From the NCBI GenBank assembly GCA_015075625.1, contig JABTTZ010000004.1, positions 267,111 through 331,110 of the forward strand: 64,000 nucleotides of DNA. The letters run 5' to 3'. Below the pieces are notes generated by a model. It searched no databases. It saw only the letters and a program-made list of their open reading frames with translations, and was not told the DNA's origin. Of the stretch, positions 7,637 through 16,089 are shown in pieces (position 1 is the first letter of the stretch; the number at the start of each line of letters is the position of its first letter). The stretch is from Anaerolineales bacterium. GTDB taxonomy: Bacteria > Chloroflexota > Anaerolineae > Aggregatilineales > UBA2796. The translations under genes and the position numbers were made by a program.

Positions 7637-9298
7637 TTAGTTCCCCCAATCGGTGAGGATCACGGCTTCGGGGTCAAGCGTGAGTTGGTAGATTTCCTGT
7701 GTTGCCACATGGACGGCATAGACTTCCCATTTCCCGCTGCGGTTGCTGGAAAAACCGAGATACTGACCATCCGGCGACCAGCGCACATTGATGATCTCGT
7801 TCATCCCAGAGACAAGGGCGCTTGGTGCGCCGCCGCTGACGAGGTAGATCGTTGTTTCAGAGGAGTCTTTTGCCCGTCCGGTATAGGCAATTTGCGATCC
7901 ATCCAGACTGAACCGAGGGGACGCCTCAATAACTGCATCGCCATCATTCGTGATTCTGATCGGTGTGCCGCTTGGCAGCCCATCGGCAAGGTTGAGAACG
8001 TATATATCTGTCCCCGCACCATCGATAGGTGTTGTATCTGTCGTGTAGACAACCCGTATTCCATTCGGGGCAAGGTGTGGGTATAGATGTATGCCGCTAT
8101 CTTTATCTGTGAGACGGACAACCTGAAGGGGGATGGGCGTCGCTGTCTCGGTGGGAGGGATGGGTGTCTCCGTCGCATCGGTGGGAGTGTAGGTAGCGGT
8201 TGGGGGCGGCGTCGCGGTGGGGGGTGTCCCGGCGATGGGAAAGTTCACCTGCAGGTAGTAAATCGTTGAGTAAAGTTCGTTTTCGGTGATATTGCGCCCC
8301 ACAAAAACGAAATCACGCCCAGTAGGGGCAAGGTTTGGTTGCTTTTGATCGGCAATAGGGGGACGGTTTCCCCACAAGGCGTTGATCTCTGAAGGACGCG
8401 CCCCGCCGAGGTTTTGCAGGCGGAGCAGCAGTTGGGGGCGGCTGCCAGAGACGTAGCGCCCGTAGATGATCCGTCCATCGGTTGTGAAAATGGCATCTGC
8501 CCCGCGATTTTCGGCAACCTCTGTGCGTGTTCCGGTGGCAAGGTCAATCATGGCGATGGGCAAATAACCGTCCAGTGAGAGGGACTTTCCCGCCATGACC
8601 AAAAGCCGCCCGCTGATGCCCGCTGGTGGGGTGGCTAAGGGGGTTGCCGTCAGCAAACCACGCGGCGTATTCGTGGGGCGGGGTGTCCACGAGGGTGGCA
8701 GTGCCTGACTCGTTTGGCGGGCAATCTCCGTCACCTGAAGAGCAAGTGCCGTCGCCGTCACCATCTTCGGATCATCCGTCGCTGTGAGCGTAGGAGGGAT
8801 ACTTGTAGAGGTGGGTTCAGGGGGGGCGCCCGGGTTACGAAAGAGAAGTACCACCGCCAACAGCCCGACGAGGATAACGCCACCCATGATTGTCAGCGTG
8901 CGGCGCATCCCCTCATTTGCCGGGCTGATCGTCGCTCCCGACGTAGACTTCTTGCTAGTCCCAGAGGTGGAAAAAGAGGAGGCAAAAGGCTGTGTTGGTC
9001 GGCGCGGACGGCTGGCGCGGAGGTCTTCGGCGCGGTCAAGCTGCTCCAAAAGCTCTTTGGCGCGGGCGTTTTCCGGGTTGATGATCAGGACGTTCCCCAG
9101 ACAGGTTCGTTTTTCCTCAACATCGTCGCTTACCGAGGCAAGCAACAGCCATGCCCGTTCATGCTTATCGTCAAGCTCGGTTACTTCACGGTATTTATTT
9201 TTGGCGGTGGCGCGATCTCCGGCTTTCGCTGCTGCCGCAGCTTCGCGCATAAGCTGCTCAATCCGTGCATTTTTATCAGCGCCTGCTTTGGTGGTCAC
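7637..9298 (-). CDS. TPR - transmembrane - TolB-like beta-propeller protein
   Basis: 553 aa. Residues 1-90 are TPR-like (EAAAAAKAGDRATAKNKYRE, WLLLASV, INPENARAKELL). Around 132-153 is a membrane segment (TIMGGVILVGLLAVVLLF). Residues 155-230 are a Pro/Thr-rich linker, interrupted again near 360-390 by a second PPTATPPPT stretch. The remainder contains PD40/WD40-like blades (LAPNGIRVVYTTD, SLDGSQIAYTG, WSPDGQYLGFSSNR). The TPR end should be cytoplasmic and the propeller outside. It is a tandem paralogue of the next gene upstream, 16 nt away, so they are probably co-transcribed. Function unknown; an envelope sensor or scaffold is possible. Confidence 0.75.
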   Translation of the reverse strand: MTTKAGADKNARIEQLMREAAAAAKAGDRATAKNKYREVTELDDKHERAWLLLASVSDDVEEKRTCLGNVLIINPENARAKELLEQLDRAEDLRASRPRRPTQPFASSFSTSGTSKKSTSGATISPANEGMRRTLTIMGGVILVGLLAVVLLFRNPGAPPEPTSTSIPPTLTATDDPKMVTATALALQVTEIARQTSQALPPSWTPRPTNTPRGLLTATPLATPPAGISGRLLVMAGKSLSLDGYLPIAMIDLATGTRTEVAENRGADAIFTTDGRIIYGRYVSGSRPQLLLRLQNLGGARPSEINALWGNRPPIADQKQPNLAPTGRDFVFVGRNITENELYSTIYYLQVNFPIAGTPPTATPPPTATYTPTDATETPIPPTETATPIPLQVVRLTDKDSGIHLYPHLAPNGIRVVYTTDTTPIDGAGTDIYVLNLADGLPSGTPIRITNDGDAVIEASPRFSLDGSQIAYTGRAKDSSETTIYLVSGGAPSALVSGMNEIINVRWSPDGQYLGFSSNRSGKWEVYAVHVATQEIYQLTLDPEAVILTDWGN

Positions 9299-9314
9299 GC
9301 TTTAGAACTCCCGC

Positions 9315-10868
9315 CTAGAAACCCGGACGAAATTCAACGGAAAGGACGTTCCCGTTTTGGTTGGTCACTTGCTGCGCGTTACGCCCTGTTGCCACAGGGA
9401 CGATGAAAAGTTGATACTGCCCACCGTTGCGGTTCGAGGCATAGGCAAGGTACAAGCCATCGGGCGACCATGCCGGGTCCGCATTGGAGGCGTTGCCATC
9501 CTCCACCAAAAGCGGGCGCTCATCCGACCCATCGGCACGCATCAGGTAAATCTTGGCAAGAGAGCGGCTGCGCGTGCTGATGAAAGCAATGGTTCGACCA
9601 TCGGGCGAAAAGACCGGGCGTGTATTCTGCCCCCCAGAGTTTGTGAGGGCAACGGGCTTTGCCTGCGGGGTGTCGTTTTCCACAGGCAGGGCAAAAATCT
9701 GGAAGGACTGCCGTCCGGTGGTATCCGAGGTAAAGACGAGTGTTTTTCCATCGGGCGAGAACGCCGGATCAATATCGGCATAGGGCGTTGAGACATAGCG
9801 AATCACGTTTGTCCCATCGGCATTCATCAGGTAAATCTGGTCATTCTCAAAATCGCTGGCGACAAACGCAATTCGTTTGCCGTCCGGCGACCAGGCAGGT
9901 GAGCGCACCCGTGAGGACTGCACCTTCGTCAGGATCACCTCTTCCGACCCATCGGCGTTGGCAACGGCAATCTGTTCAGAACCATCGGCAATCGTGGTAT
10001 AGGCAATTTTGCGCCCATCAGGGGAATAGCTGGGATTCGCCAAAAACCGGTCTGTCAGCGTGCTGTCACGTGAACCATCCCCATTCACAATACGGGTACT
10101 GGAGACGCCCTCTCGTTCCAAACTATATACCAAGCGATAGCCCGCTAAGGGTGGCAGGGTTGCTGGCGGCGTGTTCGTGGGTGCGGGGGTGTTCGTGGGA
10201 ATAGGCGTCCATGTAGCGGGGTTACTTGTCGCGTTCGGGTCAATGGTCACCCGCGTGGCGATCAACTCGACGGTGGGTGAACTCTGCTGCACAACGCGAG
10301 TGGGTGTCTGGTTTACAGGGGTAGGCGTCAGAGGGGCTGTGCCGAACCCGCCTGTGGCAAGCAAAATCCCCACACCAATGACCGTCACCCCTAGAAGGAC
10401 AAAAAATAGAATCTGTGGATCGACCCCGTTGGGATTGCGCTGCCGCCGCCACGCCTCTTTCGTAGCGCTGCCAGCCGCCTCCCCCGCACGAACGGTGGGG
10501 GCAGTAACCGGCGGCGGGCGGCGGATGGTGCTGGTGGCGGGGGATTGCCCCGCGCCTGTTTTAGCACCCCCTTCTTCGGTTAGGGAAACAATCCCCTGCG
10601 AGGGAGGGGAGGGTTTCAGGCGCTCTAAGGCTTGGCGGGCGCGTTCATTGTTAGGGTTGATCTCTAAGACATTTTCAAGGCAAATACGCCGTTCACGGGG
10701 TGTCTCCACCACAGAGGCGAGGACGAGCCACGCTTGTTCATTGCTATCGTCTTGCTCAAGCACTTTTTCAAGCGCCTGCCGTGCTTCGCCACGCCGTCCC
10801 GCTTTGGCGGCGGCAATCCCCTGTTGGAGGAGCTTATCCACTGCGTTCGATTCGTTATCCACACTCAC
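9315..10868 (-). CDS. TPR - transmembrane - TolB-like beta-propeller protein (paralogue)
   Basis: 517 aa, same plan as its downstream neighbour. An N-terminal TPR pair comes first (LLQQGIAAAKAGRRGEARQ, WLVLASV, INPNNERARQALERL). A membrane segment near 150-172 follows (ILFFVLLGVTVIGVGILLA). Then comes a Thr/Pro linker and a six-bladed-type propeller with recurrent YSPDGRKIAY, WSPDGKRIAF, FSPDGKTLVF and WSPDGLYLAY motifs. The blades here are more regular than in the downstream copy. It lies 15 nt after the small TPR gene. The three share the same N-terminal module, indicating tandem duplication with gain or loss of the propeller. Confidence 0.78.
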   Translation of the reverse strand: MSVDNESNAVDKLLQQGIAAAKAGRRGEARQALEKVLEQDDSNEQAWLVLASVVETPRERRICLENVLEINPNNERARQALERLKPSPPSQGIVSLTEEGGAKTGAGQSPATSTIRRPPPVTAPTVRAGEAAGSATKEAWRRQRNPNGVDPQILFFVLLGVTVIGVGILLATGGFGTAPLTPTPVNQTPTRVVQQSSPTVELIATRVTIDPNATSNPATWTPIPTNTPAPTNTPPATLPPLAGYRLVYSLEREGVSSTRIVNGDGSRDSTLTDRFLANPSYSPDGRKIAYTTIADGSEQIAVANADGSEEVILTKVQSSRVRSPAWSPDGKRIAFVASDFENDQIYLMNADGTNVIRYVSTPYADIDPAFSPDGKTLVFTSDTTGRQSFQIFALPVENDTPQAKPVALTNSGGQNTRPVFSPDGRTIAFISTRSRSLAKIYLMRADGSDERPLLVEDGNASNADPAWSPDGLYLAYASNRNGGQYQLFIVPVATGRNAQQVTNQNGNVLSVEFRPGF

Positions 10869-10883
10869 ACCTCTAGGGAAAAA

Positions 10884-11261
10884 CTAGGGAATGACCACCA
10901 CAACGAGGATCGCCACAATGACGATCAAGAGAATGAGGAAAAACACCAACGTCATGCCAAAACGCATGGAGGCTTGTTCGGTGTTTTGAATGGCATCATC
11001 CATCGCCCGCATCAGCTTCTGGGCGCTGGCATTGTTAGGGTTAATATCCAAGACGGTTTGAAGGAGGCGGCGTTTTTCAAGCTGATCGTCTTGGACAGAC
11101 GCCAACCACAGCCAAGCCCGCTCGTTGCGCTTGTCTTGGTCAAGGACACGCTGAAGGATTACCTTGGCGCTGTCTTTGTTGCCCATCCTCGCCGCCTCAA
11201 TACCCTGTCGTAACAGGTCTTCAAGGCTAAGCCCCTTTGGTTCGCCAGATCGTGCTGTCAT
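10884..11261 (-). CDS. Small TPR protein with C-terminal membrane anchor
   Basis: About 125 aa from the ATG at 11261, which has GAGG eleven bases upstream; an in-frame extension to 11384 has no such site and overlaps the promoter. TPR-like helices (LLRQGIEAARMGNKDSAKV, WLWLASV, INPNNASAQKLM) are nearly the same as the N-termini of the next two genes. The C-terminus is a single very hydrophobic segment (FGMTLVFFLILLIVIVAILV), so it is probably tail-anchored with the TPR in the cytoplasm. It could be an ancestral or partner form of the propeller proteins. Confidence 0.7.
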   Translation of the reverse strand: MTARSGEPKGLSLEDLLRQGIEAARMGNKDSAKVILQRVLDQDKRNERAWLWLASVQDDQLEKRRLLQTVLDINPNNASAQKLMRAMDDAIQNTEQASMRFGMTLVFFLILLIVIVAILVVVVIP

Positions 11262-11354
11262 TCTTTGATCCTCTTTCCGTGCAGTGCGCGTCCCACCCCT
11301 AGCCTCGTTTGGAGAATAGACTAGCTTGGAGAATATCCATATGAATATAGGGTG

Positions 11355-11384
11355 AATATAGCCCGAAACGGCGAAGAAAGGCAA
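11355..11384 (-). promoter_or_regulatory. Predicted sigma70-type promoter for the small TPR/propeller genes
   Basis: On the minus strand TTGCCT (11384-11379), an 18-bp spacer and TATATT (11360-11355) precede the ATG at 11261 by about 90 nt. It lies in the 170-bp gap after the glycosidase gene, suggesting that the TPR/propeller/PHP genes have their own promoter. Confidence 0.4.
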
Positions 11385-11431
11385 GCATCTCCGCCGAAAG
11401 GCATGGCGGCAATGCGCTCACCTTATCACCC

Positions 11432-12634
11432 CTACCATCCTCGCGCCCACCGCTGCACTTCGTCATAAATCGGGCGAGGGCGAAAATCGACGGTGACAAA
11501 GGCAAAATAGTCTTGGTAGGTGCGATGAAGGATGGGCGAACGAAAATACCAAAAACAGAGGTTGCGGATAGTGGGATGGGCTGTTTCGGTGTAGCGCAGC
11601 GCATCCAGCGTCGAGGTGATCCGCATGGCGGGCGGGACGGCGTGAATCCAGCGAGGGTGGTCGTTCCAACTGCTTTCGGTGATGTAGATAGGCTTTTCGC
11701 CATCCCCATTCGCCGCCATGACCTCTAGAAGCAGTTCGTAGCGGCGGTAATTAAGGCGATCTGCGGCGGGCGGGTCAAGGGCGGGGCGCGTAAACCCATA
11801 GGTGTGGATCGCTAGGGCGTCAAAATAAGCCCCGCCGCCCGCCGCATACAGCCCTTCCAGAAACAGTCGGTCATCAAGGGCATTCGCGCTGCGCTCTACC
11901 GTTGGGGCAAGCGCCCCGCCGAGGATGATCACCGATGGATTTGCCGCATGAGCCGCCCTGTAGACCGCCCGCAGCAGATCGACATATTCGGCGGGGGTGA
12001 CGGATCGATACCCCCACTCAAAGGCAAGATTCGGTTCATTCCAGGGGATGATGTGGGTGACTTGCCCCGCATAGCGTTTGGCAAATGCCGCCACAAAACG
12101 GGCATAGCGCTCAAAGTAAGCAGGGGTCAGCCAGTTCAGAAAACTGGGATCGGCTTTTTCTTTCGGACGCGCCCACGCCGGAACAAACCCCAAACGGGCG
12201 ATAACCGTCAGCCCTTCGTGCCTTGCCGCCGCGATGATCCGATCACTGTGTGACCAATCGTAGTAGCCCTCGGCAGGTTCAAGGTATGCCCACAAGAATA
12301 GGTTGACGATGGTTGACGCGCCCATCTCGCGTACCATGCGCAGCGTTTGGGCAATGGCAAGATCGGTCACTTCGCCGTCAAGCCGCGTGTGGACACAGGT
12401 GATTGGGTGTGCCGTTTGAACCGTTTGCGGCGGGGTGGGCAGCAGCCGCGCCGGAGGAGGGCGAATTTGGACGATCAAGAGCGCGGCAACGGCAGCCCGC
12501 AGCCAGAGTCCCCAACGGGCAAGAAAAGTCCCCTGAAAGGCAAGCCCGGCACGATAAGCACGCGATGCAGGGTTCATCGGTGGGGACTCATCAATCGATA
12601 CCTTCTTTCGCTGCCCCTTTTCCTTCTGTGACAA
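11432..12634 (-). CDS. Membrane-anchored glycoside hydrolase-like (TIM barrel) protein
   Basis: 400 aa. A membrane segment at about 43-57 (LWLRAAVAALLIVQI) is followed by a Pro-rich stretch. The rest is a (beta/alpha)8 glycosidase-like domain: NLFLWAYLEPAEGYYDWS, HIIPWNEPN with the probable acid/base Glu200, FDALAIHTYGF, and PIYITESSW with the probable nucleophile Glu320. The spacing and the NEP motif fit clan A (GH5/GH39-like) retaining enzymes. The active domain should lie outside the membrane and act on polysaccharide; the substrate is unknown. Its stop lies about 170 nt upstream of the next gene start, and its start lies 21 nt from the DcrB-like gene. Confidence 0.75.
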   Translation of the reverse strand: MSQKEKGQRKKVSIDESPPMNPASRAYRAGLAFQGTFLARWGLWLRAAVAALLIVQIRPPPARLLPTPPQTVQTAHPITCVHTRLDGEVTDLAIAQTLRMVREMGASTIVNLFLWAYLEPAEGYYDWSHSDRIIAAARHEGLTVIARLGFVPAWARPKEKADPSFLNWLTPAYFERYARFVAAFAKRYAGQVTHIIPWNEPNLAFEWGYRSVTPAEYVDLLRAVYRAAHAANPSVIILGGALAPTVERSANALDDRLFLEGLYAAGGGAYFDALAIHTYGFTRPALDPPAADRLNYRRYELLLEVMAANGDGEKPIYITESSWNDHPRWIHAVPPAMRITSTLDALRYTETAHPTIRNLCFWYFRSPILHRTYQDYFAFVTVDFRPRPIYDEVQRWARGW

Positions 12635-12655
12635 AGGGCGAAGGGGCAGGGGAAT

Positions 12656-13111
12656 TTAGCCGATTTTGAATGAACTGAACATTTCGTTGAACACCGGCGC
12701 AACGTCCTCTTGCACATCAAGGTCACAGGTTGCCGTCATCGTTATCAGAACTTGATTGATAACGAAGAATGCCTGTGTCTGCAACACCGGAACGTTACCA
12801 TCAGGGTTCAGCCACGAATACATATGGTATTTGCCCGTCCCCACGCCCGCTTGCACATCATCCTCGGCAAGCAAGGTGAAGCCTGGATATTCGGCGTTTT
12901 CGGTTTCTTGGGCGTTTTTCATGACGACCTCAGCGGTCACATCCGGTTGGACGGGGCGCAAGGTGATGATTACATTGGCGCGAAGGCGCTGCCCATGACT
13001 TGGCTCAATAAACATCGCCTGAATTTCAGGCGAGGCGGTGATGAACCAGTCTGAGGGAGTCTTCAGCGTAAAGAGCGGTCCTTGAAATTCCATGTAGGTA
13101 CGTGTTGCCAC
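12656..13111 (-). CDS. DcrB/PsbP-fold (DUF1795-like) protein
   Basis: About 151 aa from a GTG at 13111, chosen because AAGGAG lies nine bases upstream; a longer frame to 13162 has no such site. The sequence (FTLKTPSDWFITASPEIQ, ANVIITLRP, AGVGTGKYHMYSWL, QTQAFFVINQVLITMTATC, then VFNEMFSSFKI at the end) matches the pattern of the PsbP/Mog1/DcrB fold. No signal peptide is visible. It lies 89 nt after the WXG100 gene and just before the glycosidase. DUF1795-type proteins have been noted beside polymorphic toxin and ESX-type genes, where they may act as adaptors or chaperones; that is inference here. Confidence 0.55.
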   Translation of the reverse strand: MATRTYMEFQGPLFTLKTPSDWFITASPEIQAMFIEPSHGQRLRANVIITLRPVQPDVTAEVVMKNAQETENAEYPGFTLLAEDDVQAGVGTGKYHMYSWLNPDGNVPVLQTQAFFVINQVLITMTATCDLDVQEDVAPVFNEMFSSFKIG

Positions 13112-13159
13112 GAGAATGATCTCCTTTGTTCTTTGTTTGATTGTTCTAGGGTTTATCGG

Positions 13160-13177
13160 CACGCCCCATTGGGCGTG
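13160..13177 (-). terminator. Short GC-rich hairpin after the WXG100 gene
   Basis: CACGCCC (13160-13166) pairs with GGGCGTG (13171-13177) around a 4-nt loop in the 89-bp gap between the WXG100 gene and the DcrB-like gene. No T-run follows, so it may attenuate rather than stop transcription. Confidence 0.35.
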
Positions 13178-13200
13178 TTATCTATGTCTAAGGTGCTACG

Positions 13201-14442
13201 TTAGAGCGCATCCCACCAGCCTTTAATCGTACTGGCGGCGCTCTTGCCAACGCCAATGACTTCGTTCACGGCTTTGCGAGCGTCAATCTCAACATTGAAA
13301 TTCACCCCCGCCCCAACGCCCAACGACGCGCCAATCTTCCCGCCGAATTTCAGTTTTCCATTGTCATAGCCAGCTTTCACATCGGCTTCGGCGCTCAAGC
13401 CATAGCGGACATCACCGCCAAGCGCCGCCCCAACGGGGACGCCGCCGATGTCCGTGCCATACTTGACACTGCCTTCCGCCTTACCACCGATGAATGCCGA
13501 GCCGCCGGCTTGGACATACGCCTGATTCGCGTTGAACACCGCACCGACTTCGCCTTTCACGTTTGCCCCAACGTAGGCAGAGGCTGCCACATCTGCGCCA
13601 GCAAGTTTGCCAGTATAACTAACCTTGCCGAGGTAAGCGCCCGCTTCACCGCTAATGCCCGCCTTAACGCCCGCCCCGTTTTGCTCAATGCCCCACTTGG
13701 CGCTTGCCTCTGCGGAAAGTACGGAAGCTTTCACTCCCGGCGCGATCTCTTTGTTGTGAACAAGACCGCCGCCCACCTTCCCTAAATCATCTCCGGCAAA
13801 TTTGATTCCGCCGCTGAACTTGCTAGGGTTTTTCGTGAATTCATCACCGAACTTTTTACTGAACAGTTCCTTTGAGTTCGTCTTGATCACGTTGCCGTCT
13901 TTGTCTTTGACAGTGGCGGGGAGTTTCCATTCATAGGCCTTGTATTTCAGAGTCTCTGGCTTGGGCTTACTGCCTGCGCCAGCGGCTGCGGCTACCGCTG
14001 CCTTACCCGCTTGTCCAACAGCACCGCCAACCCCACCCGCGCCACCCGACGCCCCACCAGCGAACCCACCACTGCCACCACCAAAACCACCCGCGCCACC
14101 CGCTGCGCCGCTACCAACCCCGCCCGCGCCACCCGCCCCGCCCCCGCCGCCAAATAGAGCGCCGGATTCCTCCTCCGCAGCGCGTAAGGCGTCGCTGATC
14201 TTCTTCGTCGCCCCGCCCGCATCGTGCAAGACGCCCTTCAGTTTCTTCATGCGGGGAAACACAAAGTCTGCCATCTCCCGTGTGAAGTTATCGGCAGCCT
14301 CGCCTATCCAGCCGCCCCCGCTCAGCGATTCGCTGATACGCTGAATAGCTGAGATAAGCTGCTCGGTTTGCCCGGCTTCTTGGATAAACGCTTGGGCAAT
14401 CTGCGCTAGTCCATCATAATCAGCCTGTATTTTAGCCGCCAT
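13201..14442 (-). CDS. WXG100-domain protein with Gly-rich linker and long repetitive C-terminal region
   Basis: 413 aa. Residues 1-97 form a WXG100-like helical hairpin with the turn motif GGGWIGEAA (W45, G47). Residues 98-160 are almost only Gly and Ala with Ser/Val. Residues 170-413 begin YKAYEWKLPATVKDKDG. They then turn into an imperfect repeat of short Ala/Gly/Lys/Val strands (GVKAGISGEAGAYLGKVSY, GANVKGEVGAVF, GGKAEGSVKYGTDIGG, GGDVRYGLSAEADVKAGYD), probably a beta-roll or barrel, and end in a helix with GWWDAL. WXG100 domains mark export by ESX/type VII-like systems; no secretion ATPase (EssC type) lies in the window. A good start site (AGAGGAT) precedes the ATG. The C-terminal function is unknown. 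Confidence 0.75.
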   Translation of the reverse strand: MAAKIQADYDGLAQIAQAFIQEAGQTEQLISAIQRISESLSGGGWIGEAADNFTREMADFVFPRMKKLKGVLHDAGGATKKISDALRAAEEESGALFGGGGGAGGAGGVGSGAAGGAGGFGGGSGGFAGGASGGAGGVGGAVGQAGKAAVAAAAGAGSKPKPETLKYKAYEWKLPATVKDKDGNVIKTNSKELFSKKFGDEFTKNPSKFSGGIKFAGDDLGKVGGGLVHNKEIAPGVKASVLSAEASAKWGIEQNGAGVKAGISGEAGAYLGKVSYTGKLAGADVAASAYVGANVKGEVGAVFNANQAYVQAGGSAFIGGKAEGSVKYGTDIGGVPVGAALGGDVRYGLSAEADVKAGYDNGKLKFGGKIGASLGVGAGVNFNVEIDARKAVNEVIGVGKSAASTIKGWWDAL

Positions 14443-14643
14443 AAGAACGCTATCCTCTCTGACCGTGATTCGTTTGAAATCGGTTGGTGTCCGTAAGAAT
14501 GGACGCGATTATGGCATGGAGGTGTTCCCGACAGAAAGAGCAATATTCATAAAGACCTGTGCAGAAGACGTAAAAATCGCTACACTTCCCTTCAGCTTTC
14601 TCCGAGAAAACCGCACAAGCACTGAAGGATACACGCACGATCC

Positions 14644-16074
14644 ATGAGCAGCGCTGAACACGTCACCCCCCGCCTGATCACGATGAAGTTCGGCGGCACC
14701 TCCATGGGCAACCATGACGCCATAGCCCAAGCCGCCCGCATCATCCTCGATCATCGTATGCAAGGACATCGCATTCTCACCGTTGTTTCAGCGATGAGCG
14801 GGGTTACTGATAAACTGAAAACAGCCGCACGAACAAGCGCTATTGGGGACGATGAGGAACACGCCCGCATCATTGACGACCTGCGCCGCCGTCATACAGA
14901 GACCGCCGAGCAACTCGTCAGCGATGAGGCGCTCCGTAAAGCGCTGGTAGACGACCTTGATGCTTTATTAGACAGCCTGAATGCGCTTTGTCACAGCATC
15001 GCCGTCTTGAAGGAAATCACGCCGCGTGGGACGGATTTGATCATGTCCTTTGGGGAGCGGCTGAGCGCCCGCCTTCTCGCCGCCCATCTACGCGATCTAG
15101 GGCAACCCGGGCTTGCCATTGATGCCAGCGATATTATCGTCACCGATGATAACTTTCAGGACGCTGCCCCGCTGATGGAAGAAACCCAAGCGCGGGTGAC
15201 GGAACTCCTGCTGCCTTACCTGCATGAGGGGAAACTCCCCATCCTCACTGGTTATATCGGGGCAACCCGCGAGGGAATCATCACGACATTGGGACGTGGC
15301 GCCAGTGATTACAGCGCGGCGATCCTCGGTGCCTGTGTGAACACCGATTACCTCTGGATTTATACCGATGTAGACGGGATCATGACCACCGACCCGCGTC
15401 TTGTCCCCACGGCGAAGGTCATTCCCATCCTCAGCTATGGAGAAGTGGGCGAGCTTGCCTATTTTGGGGCGAAAGTCCTTCATCCCAAGACCGTGCAGCC
15501 CGTCATTGATAAGGGAGCGCCGGTGCGTGTGCGGAACACCTTCAACCCAAGCCATTTAGGGACGCTCATCCAGCCGCAATCTGAAATTACCCAGGGGGCG
15601 GTTAAAGCGGTTACGGTGATCCGCGATGTCAGCCTGATCTCTGTGGAGGGGCGGGGGATGGTCGGCGTGCCGGGCATTGCCGGACGAACCTTCATGGCGG
15701 TGGCGCGGGTGGGCGTCAGCGTGCTGCTCATTTCGCAGTCATCCTCCGAGCAGAGTTTCTGCTTCATCGTCCCCCAAGCGAAAACGGCGATTGTGTTGGA
15801 CGCGATCAAGAAGGAACTGCGCCATGAACTGGAACGTGGGGATGTTGACAGCGTGTGGGCGCGTGAAGATGTGGTGATCGTCACCACTGTTGGCGCGGGG
15901 ATGCGCGGAACGCCCGGCGTTGCCTCGCGGGTGTGCAGCGCCCTAGCAACGCGAGGGATCAATATTTTGGTCATTGCGCAAGGATCATCGGAGTACAGTA
16001 TTTCCCTTGTCTTGCGCACCGAGGAAGCAACGGAAGCCGTCCGCGCTCTGCATGAATTAATTTCGCTGATATAA
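14644..16074 (+). CDS. lysC: Aspartate kinase
   Basis: 476 aa. The kinase part starts with TMKFGGTSMGNHDAI near residue 14 and has VVSAMSGVTDKL, ITPRGTDLIMSFGERLSARL, GRGASDYSAAILG and WIYTDVDGIMTTDPR. Two ACT domains follow (GMVGVPGIAGRTFMAVARVG near 340 and GAGMRGTPGVASRVCSALAT near 420), as in feedback-controlled aspartokinases. It phosphorylates L-aspartate, the first step towards lysine, methionine and threonine. It is a monofunctional form: the protein ends after the ACT pair, with no homoserine dehydrogenase domain. It diverges from the WXG100 gene and is followed after 15 nt by an ABC ATPase. Confidence 0.95.
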   Translation: MSSAEHVTPRLITMKFGGTSMGNHDAIAQAARIILDHRMQGHRILTVVSAMSGVTDKLKTAARTSAIGDDEEHARIIDDLRRRHTETAEQLVSDEALRKALVDDLDALLDSLNALCHSIAVLKEITPRGTDLIMSFGERLSARLLAAHLRDLGQPGLAIDASDIIVTDDNFQDAAPLMEETQARVTELLLPYLHEGKLPILTGYIGATREGIITTLGRGASDYSAAILGACVNTDYLWIYTDVDGIMTTDPRLVPTAKVIPILSYGEVGELAYFGAKVLHPKTVQPVIDKGAPVRVRNTFNPSHLGTLIQPQSEITQGAVKAVTVIRDVSLISVEGRGMVGVPGIAGRTFMAVARVGVSVLLISQSSSEQSFCFIVPQAKTAIVLDAIKKELRHELERGDVDSVWAREDVVIVTTVGAGMRGTPGVASRVCSALATRGINILVIAQGSSEYSISLVLRTEEATEAVRALHELISLI

Positions 16075-16089
16075 CGCGGGAAACAGGCT

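Noticed and set aside
13201..13930. Reading the repetitive C-terminus of the WXG100 protein as a trimeric autotransporter adhesin.
   Set aside because: There is no signal peptide or membrane-anchor domain, and the N-terminus is a WXG100 hairpin.
13940..14344. A Pro/Ala-rich plus-strand reading frame of 134 codons.
   Set aside because: It is the complement of the Gly/Ala-rich hinge of the WXG100 gene; composition explains the open frame, and no start site precedes it.
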